A stretch of 64,000 nt of DNA. Origin: Phaeosaccion multiseriatum. Its lineage: Eukaryota > Ochrophyta, other classes. The stretch lies in assembly GCA_965112735.1 (NCBI GenBank), contig OZ218959.1, forward strand, positions 372,001 through 436,000. Reading direction: 5' to 3'. This document shows, one piece after another, positions 20,974 through 31,056 of this stretch. Below the pieces are notes generated by a model. That model searched no databases, was not told the DNA's origin, and saw only the letters and a program-made list of their open reading frames with translations. The translations under genes and the position numbers were made by a program. Positions within the stretch are counted from its first letter, which is position 1, and each line of letters begins with the position of its first letter.

Positions 20974-23900
20974 ATCACCAACTGCTGCTGCTGTTGCTGT
21001 TGGTGCTGCTGGTGTCGCTGGCGCTCCTGCCTGGATAGCTCCCACTCCCTTCTCAAGTGTTCGTCGTTCAGCACGTACGCCAGCACCTTCTTCATCCTGA
21101 GCGTGGATGGGGCCGTGAGCGGTTGCTGGCCCCCCTCCTCCCCGCCGTTCGCCTCCCCCGCACCCCCACCCCCACCCCCGCCACCTCGCCCTCGCAGCAC
21201 GGCCCCCACTCGCCTGACACGACTGCTTCTACTACCCCCTATCCTCCCACTGCCACCGCCACTAGCTCTGCCGCTGCCTCCCCCTGCCCCCTCCTCGTCG
21301 GCCCAGGTGGGCTCTGGCGGATGAGGCATCAACTTGAAGAGTACCTTGGCCGTTTCCTTCCCCTTGCAAAGCCCGTCGAGCACGCAGCCCAGCACCCAGC
21401 GGGGTAAGTAATGCTCCCCCTCCTGTGCCGTCAGCCCGCCCGCCGTACCCTGCGTCAGCACCTTCTCCCGCCCGCCTCCCCCGACCTCTGCCTCGGTGAT
21501 CCACAGCCACGTGTCAGCTGCCATCCGAGCAGTCCTCTCCCTCTCCCGCACAGCTCGGTCCTCTGTCCTACCCCTTTCTGGAGGCTGTTGCTGCTGGTCC
21601 TGCGGGTCCCGCTGCTGCATGACCTTTTGCTGGTGGTGAAGCCTTTGCCGCTCGTCGCCGCTGTCCTCGTCGCCGCTCTCGCCGGATGACGAGTCAGCCT
21701 CCCGCGCCCCGCCCGACTGCTGTACCACCAACCGCTGCTGCTGCTGCTCCTGCTGCTGCCGCACCCCCTTCTTGCTACTGTTAGCCCCACCTGCGTACCT
21801 CGTGCCCACGCCGACGCCTCCCTCGCCACTCTCACTCGCTGCCCTTCTTAGAAGCATCTCTCGCTTGTCACCCCACCTCGTTAGCAGCCCGTCCAGCAGC
21901 CGCTGTCCCAAGTTAACCTTCACGTCTACGTCTTCTGCAGGAGGGAGGGGAAGGAGGAGGAGGAGAAGGAGGAGGAGGAGGAGGAGGAGGAGGAGGAGGA
22001 GGAGGAGGAGGAGGAGGAGGAGGAGGGCCACACCACAAGTGATGGACGCTGCGGCGTGAGAAGCAGCTAAGGAGCGAAGGTAGGGCTGCGGAGAAGCAAA
22101 ATCCTAAATAAATAAATATCTATCGATCTATCTTTACAATTTACACCGTCCAATCCACTGCCATCCATCCATCTGTCTATCTGTCTGTCTATCTATCTGT
22201 CTGCCTATCTATTCCTGGCGAGGAAGTAGTACCTCCTCCACCACATTGGGTTCCTCAATCACCCACTCACTCACTCACTCACTCACCTAGCGCAGGCAGC
22301 ACTGGCTGCAGCTCTCCCCCTCCTCGGGCCTCCCTTTCTGTAACGGCATCACAAATGGCTGCGTCGTCGGCGTGCATCTCCCCGTCGAAGGCCTCCCTCT
22401 CGGCAAGCAGCACCCGCGGCACTCCCAGGCGACAGTCTACAGAGAACCAACTTCGCACGCAGAGCATCTGGAACAGCTCTGCGTGCCCGCCACGCACGCA
22501 CACACACAGAGTCAGGGAGGGAGAGACAGAGAGTTGCGGGGTGAGACAGGTGCAAAAGACTGATGGAGAGAGGTGTGAGAGAGAGAGGAGGGGGGGGGGG
22601 GGGGAGGGAGAGAGAGACAGGGACAAATAAGACAAGAGTTAGGAGAGATAGGGAGAGAGAGAGTGAGGAGAGAGAGAAAGAGAGAGTGAGTGAGTGAGTG
22701 AGTGAGTGAGAGAGAGAAAGAGAGAGTGAGTGAGTGAGTGAGTGAGAGAGAGAGGAGAGAAAGAGAGAGAACGAGAGAGAAAGAGAGAAAGAAAGAGAGA
22801 GAGAGAAAGAGAGAGAGAGAGGGAGAGACCAAGGGGTGATACGCACCTTGTGCCTTGTCCTCCAACACCGTCCCCGGGGGGTACTGCACGACCTGCCTTC
22901 CCTGTGTAACGTCCCACAGCCCCACTAAGGGCGGGTTCGAATCGTCCTCCGTCAGCAAGTGCTGCCGATTGCTCAGCACCTGACCATGAGTGGTGATGAG
23001 TGGGTATGAGTAGGTATGGGCATGAGTGGGTATGAGTGGGTATGAGTGGGCATGAGTGGGTATGAGTGGGCATGGGTGGGTTTGAGTGGGCATGAGTGGG
23101 CATGAGTGGGCATGAGTGGGCATGAGTGGGTATGAGTAAGTATGGGCATGGGTGGGTATGAGTGGGTATGAGTGGGCATGAGTGGGCATGAGTGGGTATG
23201 AGTGGGTATGAGTAGGTATGGGTGGGTATGAGTGGGCATGAGTGGGTATGAGTGGGTATGAGTGGGTATGAGTGGGTATGAGTGGGTATGAGTGGGCATG
23301 CGTGGGTATGAGTGGGTATGAGTGGGTATGAGTGGGTATGAGTGGGTATGAGTGGGTATGAGTGGGCATGGGTGGGTATGAGTAGGTATGGGTGGGTGGG
23401 CATGAGTGGGTATGAGTAGGCATAGGTGGGTATGAGTGGGTGGGCATGGGCGCGCGCGCTAAATGGCTGTGTGTACTTGTTTAGCCTTGGCCTTAGCTTT
23501 AGCCTTGGCCTCTGTTTGGAGGGAATGGGACAGACCAAAAGGGACTGACACAGAGAGATTGACCACCGACCTTGCAGCGCTTCACCCCCGGGCGGCCCTT
23601 GATGATCACGGCAGGCTTGTAAGGCTGCATGCGACTGGGCCCACGCTCCCCCCTGGGCTCGTCCCCCCCCTCCTTCCCCCTCTCCTCCCCCTGGCCGCTT
23701 CTCGTGCCGGTCGAGGAGGCTCCCCCCGCCCCTACCCGTCCCCCTGCAGTGTACAGCTTCACGTCTGCCTCGACTGTAGCCACCCACAGCCCACCCCCTC
23801 CGTTAACGGCCACCAAGTCCAGCACAGAGGTGTTCCCTGTGTGTGGTTCGAGGGAGGAGGGACGGTGGAAGGAAGGAAGGGAGGGAGGGAGGGGAGGGAG

Positions 23901-26828
23901 GGGAGGGTGAGTGGGTGGAGGCAGTGGGGCGAATTGAGGCGCCCCCCCCCCCCCGGAGAGACAAAGACTAACCGCAGAAGCAGATATCAAGCAGATGTCG
24001 AGCGAGGGGTCGGTGACATCCATCCCCAGTCACACACGCACGCACGCACGCACACACGCCCACCCCACCCCGCCGCCAAGCAACAAGCCCCCGCCTATCT
24101 ACCTCTTGTGTTGGCCACGAGGCTGCTCACGCCAGTGCGGAAATCTGTCCTATGAATGGCCCCCGCCCGCCCTGCGCTGAAATACACATCGAAGTTGGAG
24201 GTGTTGGGGTGCACGCTCCAAATGGCGGCTCCCAAGGTGCCATGTTGGCGGTGGAGCGTCGCCAGAGTGGCCGAACCGGACCTCGGTCTCGAGCCGGCGA
24301 AGGGCAATGCGGCGGTGCCGGCTCTCTCGGCGGCTGCGGCGGCGAGGGAGGGGTGGTAGATGCCCAGACAGCACTGCTGACGAATGTCCCACACACGCAT
24401 GGTGCCGTCGCTGGAGCCGGAGACAATCCTGGTGTCTGCTTCGTCTGCGGAGAGAGAGAGAGAATGGGCGGGGGGGTGGGAGGCGATATGGGCAAGACCC
24501 ACATAGAGAGTTCAGAGAGGGGCGGATAGACAGACAGACAGACACACACACACAGAGAGAGAGAGATGGACAGATATCACTCACTCACTCACTCACTCAC
24601 TCACCCAGCACCAGGCAGCGGACGTTGTCCTGATGTCCGTCGAGCTTGCATATCTTCACGCCAGCACGAGCATCAAAGAGGCGAATCATGTCATCTGTGC
24701 TGCCCGTGGCCACCAAGGAGCCGCTGGAGCTCACGCCCAGGCAGTACACGCTGTGCTTGGCGCGGTACAGCACCCGCTCGGGGGCTGTAGGTACGTGGGT
24801 GGCGGGTGTCAGGACAAGCGCCGGGTAGGTGGGTGGCGGGTGTCAGGACAATGCACGAGCAAGAGTAAGAGAAGACACCGGCAGCATTAGCAAGCAAGCA
24901 AGCACGCACGCACAGACGGACGGACGGGTGAGAGAGAACGAAGGCTGAGTGAGAGAGAACGTAGGCTCTGAGTGAGCGACGGCTGCACCGACTCTTGACA
25001 CTCCCTCTCTCGCCTCCACCGACTCTTGACTCTCCCTCTCTCGCCTCCACCGACTCTTGACACTCCCTCTCTCGCCTCCACCGACTCTTGACACTCCCTC
25101 TCTCGCCTCCACCGACTCTTGACACTCCCTCTCTCGCCTCCACCGACTCTTGACACTCCCTCTCTCGCCTCCACCGACTCTTGGCTCTCCCTCTCTCGCC
25201 TCCACCGACTCTTGACTCTCCCTCTCTCGCCTCCACCGACGTGGGTGGAGCTCCGCATCGGGGTGGTCGGGCTAGGGTGTGTGTTTGATATGATCATACG
25301 AAGGGGTGATATGACACAAGCGGGACATGTGCGCTGCTACGCGTGGTGGTGATACAGCACCCTCACCTAGCTCTGGAGCCCTCCCCTGCAGCCCCCCCCC
25401 CCCCGCTGAGGCCTCGCAGCGTCCCAAGCCCCCCGCTAACAACAATGGGGTCCAGTGCTAAGCGACCGGGCCGGAGAACCACATCGCGCATGGAGGGAGG
25501 AGAAGAGCCATCTGCAGGGGGGAGGGAGGCAGAGGGAGGGAGAGAGGGAGGGAGAGAGAGCGCATGAGAGAGGAGGGAGAGAGAGGGAAAAGAGAGAGAC
25601 ATGGAGAGGGAGAGGGAGAGAGAGAGGGAGAGAAAATACGGAGAGGGCAGAGGAGCGGAGCTGAGGAGCCGTGCTGCGGTAGTAGGAGTGTGGGCGTATC
25701 GGCCGGTCGTTTCACCCCCCCATACTCTCCCAGGCCGCAACTCTCCCCCGTGCGGCACACCACCCCGCGCCCATCCCCTCCCACCTCCCTGCCTCCCTCC
25801 CTCGCTCACCCTCGCCTTCTTCCCCCGCGTGGAGCACCAGCGGCGCAGTCAGGGTGGGCAGATCCCACAGACACAGCTTCTTATCCAGCCCGCCCGAGAC
25901 AAGCACTCCAGAGGCAGGCGCGTAACCCAGGCACTTGACGTAGTCCTCGTGCCGATCGATGGTGGCCAGCGGCCTCACGCTTATACCAGGCCTCCTGGCT
26001 CTGCTGGTGTCGCTCCCTTCTCCGCTTCCTTCTCCGCTCCGCCTCCTCCTCCTCCTTATTCTATTCTTATTGCCCTGGCCGGCGCGTTCTGTGCCGCCGT
26101 CCTCGTCCTCGGTCCGTGCCTCGTCGCTGCTGCTGGAGGAGCTGCTGCCCCGCCTGCTTCGTATGCTGTTACTTCTACTGACGCCATTCGCCACATGGCC
26201 GGCGAGACTCGGGGGCAGTGGCTGCTGCTGCCCTTCCGCCTGCCGTAAGTCCCACAGTTTGATGGTCCCATCGTTAGAGCAAGAGATGGCCATTCTCTCG
26301 TCCGCGACTTGCACATCATTCACCCAATCCGTGTGCCCTCTAAACACCGCCTTGCAGAAAGGCTGCTGCTGCTGCTGCGAGCGCTCTTGCTCGGCCATCT
26401 CGGCCGTTTCGCCCCCCTCCCCTTTGTCAACGCGACCCCCTCCCCCCCCCTCTTCCTTCCCCCCATCTTGTCCTGTCCTACGGGACATCTTCCACTGCCG
26501 TATCGTCCCATCTCGGCCTGCTGAGAGAAGGTGCTCTCCATCCCTGCGGCCGTCCCTGGTGAGTACTCTAAGCTTGTTGACACCGAAGCAGTGTCCGTTC
26601 TCCTCCTCTTCGCTCGCCCCCCTCTCGTGTGCAGCCAAGGGCTTGAGGCTGTACACCAGCGCACGTCTGTGGCGCTGCTCAAGCGGGTAGGGCGAACAAG
26701 AGGGAGGGGAAAGCAAAAGCATTTAAGGAGATGGACAAACAAGAGCAAGGGGATGCGGCTTTTGTTGGACATGACACACGAACCTGCTGCTGCTGATGGA
26801 CCCTTCGATCGTTGTGGTTGTAAGCCAT
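20655..26828 (-). CDS. WDR48/UAF1 homologue: WD40 repeats plus DUF3337 C-terminus, 9 exons
   Basis: Exons: 26828-26784, 26674-25810, 25511-25367, 24784-24605, 24444-24103, 23836-23571, 22979-22847, 22478-22287 and 21934-20655. The product is about 1148 residues, longer than animal WDR48 because of Gly, Gln and Ser insertions. In animals WDR48 binds and activates USP1/USP12/USP46 deubiquitinases (established). Matches to the family, from memory, in order: 'HLLSAGRDGTIRQW', 'GHTDWVNDVQV', 'HEDYVKCLGYAPASGVLVSG', 'GSSDGTMRVWDIRQQCCLG', 'LYTAGG', 'SNRQHLLTEDD', 'RSWFSVDCRLGV', 'DVKVNLGQRLLDGLL', and a C-terminal 'EEVELLCEGTVL' to 'SRFIWREHG'. Exon 3 crosses a 13-base C run (25392-25404, plus strand). 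As written the frame fails to meet exon 4 by one base; with 12 bases it gives 'GRAPEL' then 'PERVLYRAKHSVYCLG'. Start: a 15-codon first exon, 'MAYNHNDRRVHQQQQ'. Confidence 0.85.
20919..20970. repeat. CAG/CTG trinucleotide tract coding poly-Gln
   Basis: A CTG run on the plus strand codes poly-Gln in the last WDR48 exon. It ends in a sequence reading QQLVIQQ that recurs elsewhere in the window. Confidence 0.9.
21949..22024. repeat. (GGA)n in the last WDR48 intron
   Basis: Nearly pure GGA on the plus strand, giving a long pyrimidine tract immediately upstream of the exon 9 acceptor on the minus strand. Confidence 0.9.
22570..22830. repeat. GA / GAGT microsatellite in WDR48 intron 7
   Basis: A mixed (GA)n, (GTGA)n and poly-G block fills most of the intron between exons 7 and 8 of the WDR48 homologue. 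Confidence 0.85.
22983..23451. repeat. ATGAGTGGGT minisatellite filling WDR48 intron 6
   Basis: About 45 tandem copies of a 10-bp unit (GAGTGGGTAT / GAGTGGGCAT, with occasional 8- or 12-bp units) occupy the intron between exons 6 and 7, ending just before the exon 7 acceptor. The array is open in several frames on the minus strand, which is a by-product of its period and not a gene. Confidence 0.9.
24986..25240. repeat. 31-bp minisatellite in WDR48 intron 3
   Basis: Eight full copies and one partial copy of a 31-bp unit beginning CACCGACTCTTGAC(A/T) and ending CTCTCTCGCCTC start at 24986, 25017, 25048, 25079, 25110, 25141, 25172, 25203 and 25234. The period is exact and copies differ mainly at one or two bases. 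There are no spacers, so this is not a CRISPR array. Confidence 0.92.
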
Positions 26829-27348
26829 GGCAGCTCATTTCCCTTCCCTTTTGTGTTGGTGATGGGTGTCGAGCTTTTGCTTCATGTGTTTGGGTACCCA
26901 AAACCCCTACGTAAATATTAGCTGCTCAGATGGTGGGCAAGAGAGGCGCGAAGAAGGGTTGAGGCAACGAGAGGTGGACGCGGAAAGGTGAGGAGAAAAG
27001 GAGGCTACGACGGGGGTGTGCGGCTGCAGCTGCTCGTCTGCTCTGATTCGTGGCACGTATGGGATTGTCTTCTTCGCCACGGGAGCCTGTGAGAGGGGGT
27101 GAGGTGACCTTTGAGTGGGGCAAGCGCGTGGGCAACTGATGCCTGACTGACTCAAAGCTGTCGCTTCTGCTACTGCTGCTTCTGCCGCCGCTGTTGTTGT
27201 TGTTGTTCCTGCTGCTGCTGCTGCTGCTTCTGATCGGTCTCTATCTTCTGCGCCCCCCAGCGAAGATATTACCATCGCGAGGAGGACAACCCTCTCGGCT
27301 TTCTCCCTGTTGAGGACGGCGAGGGACGCCCTAGCTCTGTGGGCAACG
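26829..27348. promoter_or_regulatory. Divergent promoter, WDR48 / RRM gene
   Basis: A 520-bp gap between divergent starts. It includes a CTGCTGCTG/TTGTTG tract at 27165-27225. A CCCCCCAG at about 27253-27260 could be an acceptor for an unrecognised 5' exon of the RRM gene. No TATA box was identified. Confidence 0.45.
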
Positions 27349-30300
27349 ATGCGCCCGCTGATGGGCAAGGCGGTAGACGAGGACGGGGAGGTGCAAGAAG
27401 CAAGGGGGGAGCTCACCGATGATTCTTTGGCCGAAGCAGACAATGTTGGTTTTACCGGAGGCAATGTTGTTTTCCCCGGCGACAGTGGCGCTGGCGAGGG
27501 GGAAGGGGGAGACGGGGGCGGGTTTGAAGATGCAGAGACCTCCGGGCTCCAGCAGGAGGGGCGAGATGGGCAGCCGCAGGGGGAGACGGTCGTTCCTGAT
27601 GCTACTGAAGGTGAAGGAGGCGAAGGAGGGGAGGTGATAGGAGGGGAAGGAGGGGAAGAGGTAGGAGGCGAAGGAGGGGAGGTGCTTCCAATGTCTCCCG
27701 TACCAGGCGGTGACGATATTGGCGGCGACGGAAGGGGGCTAGAGGAGCACCAGCCGGGGCCGCCGTATGGGCCAGGGCAGGGCTTCCCGTCGCCGGAGGG
27801 GGGGAGAGATGAAGGGAGCGGCGGCTATGACCGCAATCAGGAGGGAGGAGAAGGCCAATACGCCAGCCACGAGGGCAGCGTATTAGACGGGGGGGGGGGG
27901 GGGGAGATCGAGGTGCCTGAGGTGGAGGAGGGTGGGCAGGAAAGCGGGCTGGGCAGCGACACAGACGAGCGGAAGAAAGACCCAGGCACGTACAGAGGCA
28001 CGGGGGAGCGGAGACCCTCTGGCGGCTCTGGAACCTCCCGGAGTCGCTTCAACTCGGACCAGCGCAAACTGTACATTGGAAACCTGAACTATGTGACCGA
28101 CGAAGACGCGCTGCAAAAGGCCTGCGCCTCCTACGGGCAGGTGCTGCACACAAAGATTATGAGGGACGCGAGGCAGAACAAGTCCAAAGGCTTCGGCTTT
28201 GTGGAGTTCTCTTGTGTGGAGGACGCGTTGGCTGCAGTGAAGGGCCTCGACGGCACAGACATTGACGGGCGGAAGGTGCGAGTCAACTCCCGCAGTGCCA
28301 CGCCCAGGAAGGGGGCTCTTGCGGCAGCAGGGGGCGCGGGAGGAAAGCAGCAGAAGGGGCCCAAGGATGGGAAAGACTACTACAGAGGAGGAGAAGGAGG
28401 AGGACGAGGAGGAGGAGGGTCAGGGGGCGTGGGTCATCGCAATGGGAGGGAGGCCGACGGCGCCGCACTCTCCCGTCCGCGCAGTGAAGGCCGGCCATTG
28501 AGCGGCGGAGTCAGAGACAGAGACAGAGACAGGGATAGAGACAGAGACAGAGACACCAGAGACAGCAGCACGTGGGACAGCCGCGCAGGAGGCCAGAGAG
28601 GGGGGGACTACGGCAATGGCCAGGGAGGAGGGGACTACGGTGCCAATGGCAGTGGCAGTGGCGGGCGGTACCACGACGACGCGGGCAGCAACAATACGCG
28701 GCCTCCGAAACGGCGCTACTCGTCGCCTCCCCGAGGGGGTGCGGGGGGGCCGGGGGGGCGATCGGCGCCAGCTGCGCAGTCGCAGTGGCAGCATGAGAAT
28801 GGCAATGGCGGCAGCTACGGGGGAGCACGCGCAACAGGGCGTGATGCATACTCGTCGAGCTTCTCAATGAACCAGTCTTCGAGCTTCTCTTCGACCTATC
28901 CGCCGCGGGCAGATTATCCGGACGAGCGCCAGGAGAGGGGGGGGGGGCGAGGAGGAGGCAGGCCTCACGACGGCGGATACAGTAGGGACGGCGGCAGGGG
29001 CATGATGAGGAGCAGCAGTAGAGACCGAGGAGGAGGAGGAGGAGGAGAAGGTGGAGGCGCCACTTACGCCAGCACATACCCAGCGGGGGGCGGCGGGGGC
29101 AGATACGACCGAGAGAGGGGAGACGACAGAGTGCGAGGAGGGCGAGGGGACAGCAGAGATCACGAGCAGTTGCCGTATTCCTCCTCGAGCTCTCGGCCTT
29201 ACTCGTCATCGGGGGGGGGCTACCACGATCCAGCGGACGATGACTACCACGGGAGGGGGGGTCGGCCGCCGCAGCAGCGCAGACGGCTGGATGATGAGGG
29301 CCCGCTACCTCCTGCGCATTCCAGGGGGGGCAGGGGCGGGGGTGGCTATCAGTCGCATTCCGCTCAGTACTCGCCACCGCAGCAGCAGCAGCAGTTGGTG
29401 ATACAGCAGCAGTATGCAAGGGACGCTTATCCTGCCTCTTCGAGGGATGCGGCATGGGATTCGAGGGGCAGAGACAGGGAGAGGGAGAGGGGAGGGAGAG
29501 ACGGCAGGGAGAGAGAGGGGGACCGAAAGAGGATGTACTCACAAATGGAGACGGACCGCCTGCCTCCCTTAGAGACAGATCGCCACCCTTCGCAGTACGG
29601 TGGCAGCGGCGGTCGAGGCATCGGAAGCACCATTAGGAGGGGCAGGGACGACATGGATGGAGCAGGTGGGCGCGGCGACGGCGGAGGAGGGGGAGGGAGA
29701 CATCATCAGCAGCCACCGCGGCAGCAGCAACAGCCTCTACGCGGGGACAGCCGCGGCCGCACCGCCGCTGGCGACTCGTATTACGATGACGAGCGGTACG
29801 GGGCCAACGGCGGCAGCAGCAGCGGGGCTGGTAGGGGAGGAGCAAGGAGAGGAGGAGGAGGAGGAGGAGGAGGAGGAGGAGGAGGAGGAGGAGGAGGAGG
29901 AGGAGATGGGGCGTCGTACTCGCGCTCTCCCAAGGACTCGCTGCCGGGAAGGGCAGCCCCTCACCTGGCGGACAGTGGCGGTTACGACGACAAGGGTAGC
30001 TCGTCGGCCTACGGGCACAGCCAAAGCTACCCGTCCTCCCCGCTCAGTCCGCGCAGCCCTCGAGGAGGGGCGCCGCAGCGACAGGGAGGCTTTGACGACA
30101 GAGGCGACAGAAGTGATCGAGGACGCTCGCTGGAGCGGGGAGGGACAGGAGGGGCGGGAGGGAGTGCGTATGGCACCGCGGCCCCTCTTTCTCCTCTCGA
30201 ATCAGCGCAGTATGCACCATACGATGACGGAGGAGGAGGAGGAGGAGGAGGAGGAGGAACGGGGGGAGGAGGGCGGAGCAGCGCTCGATCGCCGTCCTAC

Positions 30301-31056
30301 GACAGGAGTACTCCTTATGCCCCGGCATCGGGTGGGGTGGGTGGGGCGGGGGGGCGGCAGGAGCGAGGGTACAAGAGGGGCTCGCGCCATATGGACTATG
30401 ATGCGCCGGTAGATATGCCGCCCGCCCAGCACAAGGCGACTGAGTATGAGTCCCCCGTCGCTGCAGGGGGAAGCTATGCCGACGTGGAGGGGGAGGAGGT
30501 CCACTCGGGTGGCAGGGCGGGGCGGGGCGGGTACCCTTCAGGCAGGCAAGGAGGAGGAGGAGGAGGAGGAGGAGGAGGGGGGGGGGCAGTGGACCGAGAC
30601 TACGATTATGACCAACGCAGGGGCGACGGAGGGCCCCGGCAGTCGGGCAGGTCGCAAACCAAGGGTGGCACCAGCACTCCGTCTGCTCCGCTCTCGGGGG
30701 GTGGGGGTGGGGGAGGTAGGAAGGCCGACTATCGATTGTACGTGGGAGGCCTTGCCTGGGCCACCTCCAAGCAGGCGCTGCACGATCACTTCTCGCAGTT
30801 TGATCACGTGCTTGACGCCAGCGTGGTGTACGATCGCAGCGGCAAGAGCAAAGGGTATGGCTTCGTGTCTATGAGTAGCGAGAGAGGGGCGGAGGAGGCC
30901 ATCCGCGTGCAGCACGGGGCAGAGCTGGACGGCCGCACTGTCAAGGTATGCGCTGCGGACACCAAGCACCAGAGGCAGGACAGCAGCGGAGGGTATGGCC
31001 AGACGAGCCAGAAGGGCAGTGGCGATGGTGGTGGTTCAAGGGGGGAGTACGTTTGA
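27349..31056 (+). CDS. Large Gly/Arg/Ser-rich RNA-binding protein with two RRM domains
   Basis: One long uninterrupted exon of 1235 residues from the first in-frame ATG ('MRPLMGKAVDEDGE'). An upstream exon remains possible because the frame stays open 5' of this ATG. RRM1 lies at about residues 240-320: RNP2 'KLYIGNL' and RNP1 'KSKGFGFVEF' are intact. RRM2 lies near the C-terminus: RNP2 'RLYVGGL' and RNP1 'KSKGYGFVSM'. Between them are about 800 residues of low complexity: RG/RGG and RD repeats, poly-Gly from (GGA)n tracts (29850-29905, 30225-30260, 30550-30590), Ser/Tyr-rich blocks and a 'QQQQQLVIQQQ' patch. The acidic N-terminus has 'GGEGGEVIGGEGGEEVGGEG'. Such an architecture suggests a condensate-forming RNA-processing factor (inference). 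It is unusual for this window in lacking introns. Confidence 0.85.
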   Translation: MRPLMGKAVDEDGEVQEARGELTDDSLAEADNVGFTGGNVVFPGDSGAGEGEGGDGGGFEDAETSGLQQEGRDGQPQGETVVPDATEGEGGEGGEVIGGEGGEEVGGEGGEVLPMSPVPGGDDIGGDGRGLEEHQPGPPYGPGQGFPSPEGGRDEGSGGYDRNQEGGEGQYASHEGSVLDGGGGGEIEVPEVEEGGQESGLGSDTDERKKDPGTYRGTGERRPSGGSGTSRSRFNSDQRKLYIGNLNYVTDEDALQKACASYGQVLHTKIMRDARQNKSKGFGFVEFSCVEDALAAVKGLDGTDIDGRKVRVNSRSATPRKGALAAAGGAGGKQQKGPKDGKDYYRGGEGGGRGGGGSGGVGHRNGREADGAALSRPRSEGRPLSGGVRDRDRDRDRDRDRDTRDSSTWDSRAGGQRGGDYGNGQGGGDYGANGSGSGGRYHDDAGSNNTRPPKRRYSSPPRGGAGGPGGRSAPAAQSQWQHENGNGGSYGGARATGRDAYSSSFSMNQSSSFSSTYPPRADYPDERQERGGGRGGGRPHDGGYSRDGGRGMMRSSSRDRGGGGGGEGGGATYASTYPAGGGGGRYDRERGDDRVRGGRGDSRDHEQLPYSSSSSRPYSSSGGGYHDPADDDYHGRGGRPPQQRRRLDDEGPLPPAHSRGGRGGGGYQSHSAQYSPPQQQQQLVIQQQYARDAYPASSRDAAWDSRGRDRERERGGRDGREREGDRKRMYSQMETDRLPPLETDRHPSQYGGSGGRGIGSTIRRGRDDMDGAGGRGDGGGGGGRHHQQPPRQQQQPLRGDSRGRTAAGDSYYDDERYGANGGSSSGAGRGGARRGGGGGGGGGGGGGGGGGGDGASYSRSPKDSLPGRAAPHLADSGGYDDKGSSSAYGHSQSYPSSPLSPRSPRGGAPQRQGGFDDRGDRSDRGRSLERGGTGGAGGSAYGTAAPLSPLESAQYAPYDDGGGGGGGGGGTGGGGRSSARSPSYDRSTPYAPASGGVGGAGGRQERGYKRGSRHMDYDAPVDMPPAQHKATEYESPVAAGGSYADVEGEEVHSGGRAGRGGYPSGRQGGGGGGGGGGGGAVDRDYDYDQRRGDGGPRQSGRSQTKGGTSTPSAPLSGGGGGGGRKADYRLYVGGLAWATSKQALHDHFSQFDHVLDASVVYDRSGKSKGYGFVSMSSERGAEEAIRVQHGAELDGRTVKVCAADTKHQRQDSSGGYGQTSQKGSGDGGGSRGEYV
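27891..27903. repeat. Poly-G tract inside coding sequence
   Basis: A G run coding Gly residues in the N-terminal region of the RRM protein. Frame is kept as written. Being a homopolymer, it is a likely slippage or miscall site. Confidence 0.8.

Noticed and set aside
22512-23787. Open frames of Pro/Thr/His/Ser/Tyr repeats in a WDR48 intron
   Set aside because: They are translation of a 10-bp minisatellite that is open in three frames. Good splice sites exclude it from the WDR48 product.
24986-25240. Regular repeats resembling a CRISPR array
   Set aside because: The 31-bp units are contiguous with no unique spacers, inside an intron of a eukaryotic gene.
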